The notes under the pieces were generated by a model that did no database searches, was not told the DNA's origin, and worked only from the letters and a program-made list of their open reading frames with translations. A DNA stretch of 8,909 nt from Lachnospiraceae bacterium (GTDB lineage: Bacteria > Bacillota > Clostridia > Lachnospirales > Lachnospiraceae): contig DNAD01000059.1 in NCBI GenBank assembly GCA_003484785.1, positions 1-8,909 on the forward strand, in the 5' to 3' direction. Below, piece after piece: positions 7,290 through 8,909 of the stretch (positions are counted from its first letter, which is position 1; the number at the start of each line of letters is the position of its first letter). Both the position numbers and the translations under genes were made by a program.

Positions 7290-7299
7290 GAAAAGATAT

Positions 7300-8909
7300 A
7301 TGGCGAAGAATCTGGTTATCGTCGAGTCGCCCGCAAAGGTTAAGACGATCAGGAAATTTCTGGGCTCCAACTATGAGGTTATGGCAAGCAACGGCCATGT
7401 GAGGGATCTCCCCAAGAGCCAGATGGGCATTGATGTAGAGCATAATTTTGAGCCTAAATATATAACCATCAGGGGAAAGGGAGAACTGCTGGCAGCTCTC
7501 AGGAAGGCCGCTAAAAAGGCGGATAAGGTATATCTGGCAACCGACCCTGACCGGGAGGGAGAGGCGATCTCGTGGCATCTTATAAAGGCTCTGAATCTGG
7601 ATGAGAAAGATAAGAACGTTCGCAGGATAACCTTCAATGAGATAACGAAAAATGCCGTAAAGGAGTCTCTTAAGAAGGCAAGGAACATAGATATCAATCT
7701 GGTGGACGCCCAGCAGGCAAGAAGGATACTTGACCGCATGGTGGGCTACAAGATCTCACCCGTGCTCTGGGCCAAGGTCAAGAGAGGCTTAAGCGCCGGA
7801 AGAGTCCAGTCGGTGGCGCTGCGCCTGATCTGCGACAGGGAACAGGAGATAGATGCCTTCATACCCGAGGAATACTGGACTCTCGATGTATCCCTTAAGG
7901 TAAAGGGGGAGAGGAAACCCCTGATCGCCCATTATACCGGGAAAAACGGAGAGAAGGGCGATATCGGCTCTGAGGAGGAGCTGAAGGCCATAGAGAAGGA
8001 GCTTGAGAACGAAGAGTACAGGGTTGAGGACATTAAAAAGAGCGAGAGGAAAAGAAAGCCTCCTCTTCCGTTTACTACCTCTACTCTTCAGCAGGAGGCC
8101 AGCAAGGCTCTGAATTTCTCCACCCAGAAGACTATGAGGATAGCGCAGCAGCTCTATGAGGGAGTTGATGTTGAGGGAGAGGGCACAGTAGGCGTTATCA
8201 CCTACCTTCGTACCGATTCCACCAGGATAGCGGATGAGGCCGAGGAGGCGGCATATGCTTATATCTCCGAAAAATACGGAGAAAGGTATGCCGAGAAAAA
8301 GGGCGCTTCAGCTTCAAAGGATCAGAAAAAGATACAGGATGCCCATGAAGCCATAAGACCGACGGATATCTCAAGAACCCCGGCGCTGATCAAGGATTCC
8401 CTTTCAAGGGATCAGTACAGGCTGTACAACCTGATATGGAAGAGGTTTACCGCAAGCCGCATGACCCAGGCCCTGTATGACACGGTTCAGGTAAAGATCG
8501 CAGCAGGAGAGCACCGTTTCAGTGTATCTGCCTCAAAGCTTGTTTTTGATGGCTTTATGAGTGTATATACTCCGGAGGATGATGAGAAGGAGGAGAGCGG
8601 GCTTTCGTTGGGAGAGCTTTCCGCCGAAAGCGTTCTTTCTTTTGAGAACTTCGATCCGAAGCAGCATTTTACACAGCCGGCGCCTCATTTTACCGAGGCT
8701 TCCCTGGTACGTACCCTGGAGGAGCTGGGAATAGGAAGGCCCAGTACCTATGCGCCTACGATAACTACCCTGCTTGCCAGAAGATATATAGCAAAGGAAA
8801 ACAAGAATCTCTTTGTAACAGAGCTGGGAGAAGCGGTCAATAAGATAATGAAGGGCTCCTTTGCCAGCATTGTTGACAAGGATTTTACCGTAAACATGGA
8901 GATCCTGCT
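7300..8909 (+). CDS. topA: DNA topoisomerase I (type IA), 3' end beyond window
   Basis: Relaxes negative supercoils behind polymerases by cutting one strand and passing the other through a tyrosine-linked gap. 536 complete codons and two further bases are present; firmicute TopA is usually near 700 residues, so the end of the core and the C-terminal zinc-ribbon part lie outside. The Toprim domain (about 3-140) shows VIVESPAK with Glu9 and the DPDRE motif with Asp82, Asp84 and Glu86 for magnesium. SAGRVQS (165-171) and GVITYLRTDST follow; Tyr302 is the predicted catalytic tyrosine (E. coli Tyr319). HEAIRPTD and LGIGRPSTYAPTI are further family signatures. The start is fixed by AGGAG (7286-7290), nine bases before the ATG, and by a family-typical N-terminus. 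It has its own promoter and may also receive read-through from dprA. The dprA-topA adjacency is common in Firmicutes. No frameshift is seen. Confidence 0.97.
   Translation, partial: MAKNLVIVESPAKVKTIRKFLGSNYEVMASNGHVRDLPKSQMGIDVEHNFEPKYITIRGKGELLAALRKAAKKADKVYLATDPDREGEAISWHLIKALNLDEKDKNVRRITFNEITKNAVKESLKKARNIDINLVDAQQARRILDRMVGYKISPVLWAKVKRGLSAGRVQSVALRLICDREQEIDAFIPEEYWTLDVSLKVKGERKPLIAHYTGKNGEKGDIGSEEELKAIEKELENEEYRVEDIKKSERKRKPPLPFTTSTLQQEASKALNFSTQKTMRIAQQLYEGVDVEGEGTVGVITYLRTDSTRIADEAEEAAYAYISEKYGERYAEKKGASASKDQKKIQDAHEAIRPTDISRTPALIKDSLSRDQYRLYNLIWKRFTASRMTQALYDTVQVKIAAGEHRFSVSASKLVFDGFMSVYTPEDDEKEESGLSLGELSAESVLSFENFDPKQHFTQPAPHFTEASLVRTLEELGIGRPSTYAPTITTLLARRYIAKENKNLFVTELGEAVNKIMKGSFASIVDKDFTVNMEIL

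Overview
The window reads entirely on the + strand and looks like chromosomal core DNA of a Firmicute, most likely a Clostridia/Lachnospiraceae-type anaerobe. The reasons are the yifB/comM-dprA-topA gene order, strong GGAGG-type ribosome binding sites, heavy use of AGG/AGA (Arg) and ATA (Ile) codons at fairly balanced GC, and a very large soluble PAS-GGDEF-EAL protein with a Cys-rich PAS domain. The family-level assignment is inference; there is no rRNA or other marker here. No tRNA, rRNA, CRISPR array, insertion sequence or phage gene was seen.

Layout. (1) 1-114: short non-coding leader with small palindromes, ending in a strong SD. (2) 115-606: moaC, molybdopterin precursor synthesis. (3) 607-761: intergenic region with three back-to-back inverted repeats (656-731) and no terminator T-run. 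(4) 762-4163: a 1133-residue cytoplasmic c-di-GMP signalling protein with the order PAS-GGDEF-PAS(Cys-rich)-PAS-coiled coil-PAS-GGDEF-EAL. Both GGDEF signature motifs are ruined and the EAL motifs are intact, so it should be a phosphodiesterase. (5) 4164-4513: two tandem Rho-independent terminators, then a good sigma-A-type promoter and a leader of about 160 nt. (6) 4514-6025: comM/yifB. (7) 6033-7199: dprA, with an upstream in-frame ATG at 6015 that would overlap comM. (8) 7200-7299: 100-bp spacer with a second promoter and an inverted repeat that includes the topA SD. (9) 7300 to the window end: topA, cut off after 536 codons.

How the genes relate. comM and dprA form a tight pair for handling incoming single-stranded DNA (RecA loading by DprA, branch migration by ComM). 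topA is a housekeeping gene that can be read from its own promoter and possibly also by read-through from dprA. The signalling gene is closed off from comM-dprA by the double terminator and appears to be an independent unit; nothing in the sequence ties it to moaC apart from adjacency.

I do not see a wholly new system. The points most worth a second look are the three-hairpin array ahead of the c-di-GMP gene, the inverted repeat that could mask the topA SD only on read-through transcripts, and the double-degenerate GGDEF architecture with its Cys-rich PAS domain.
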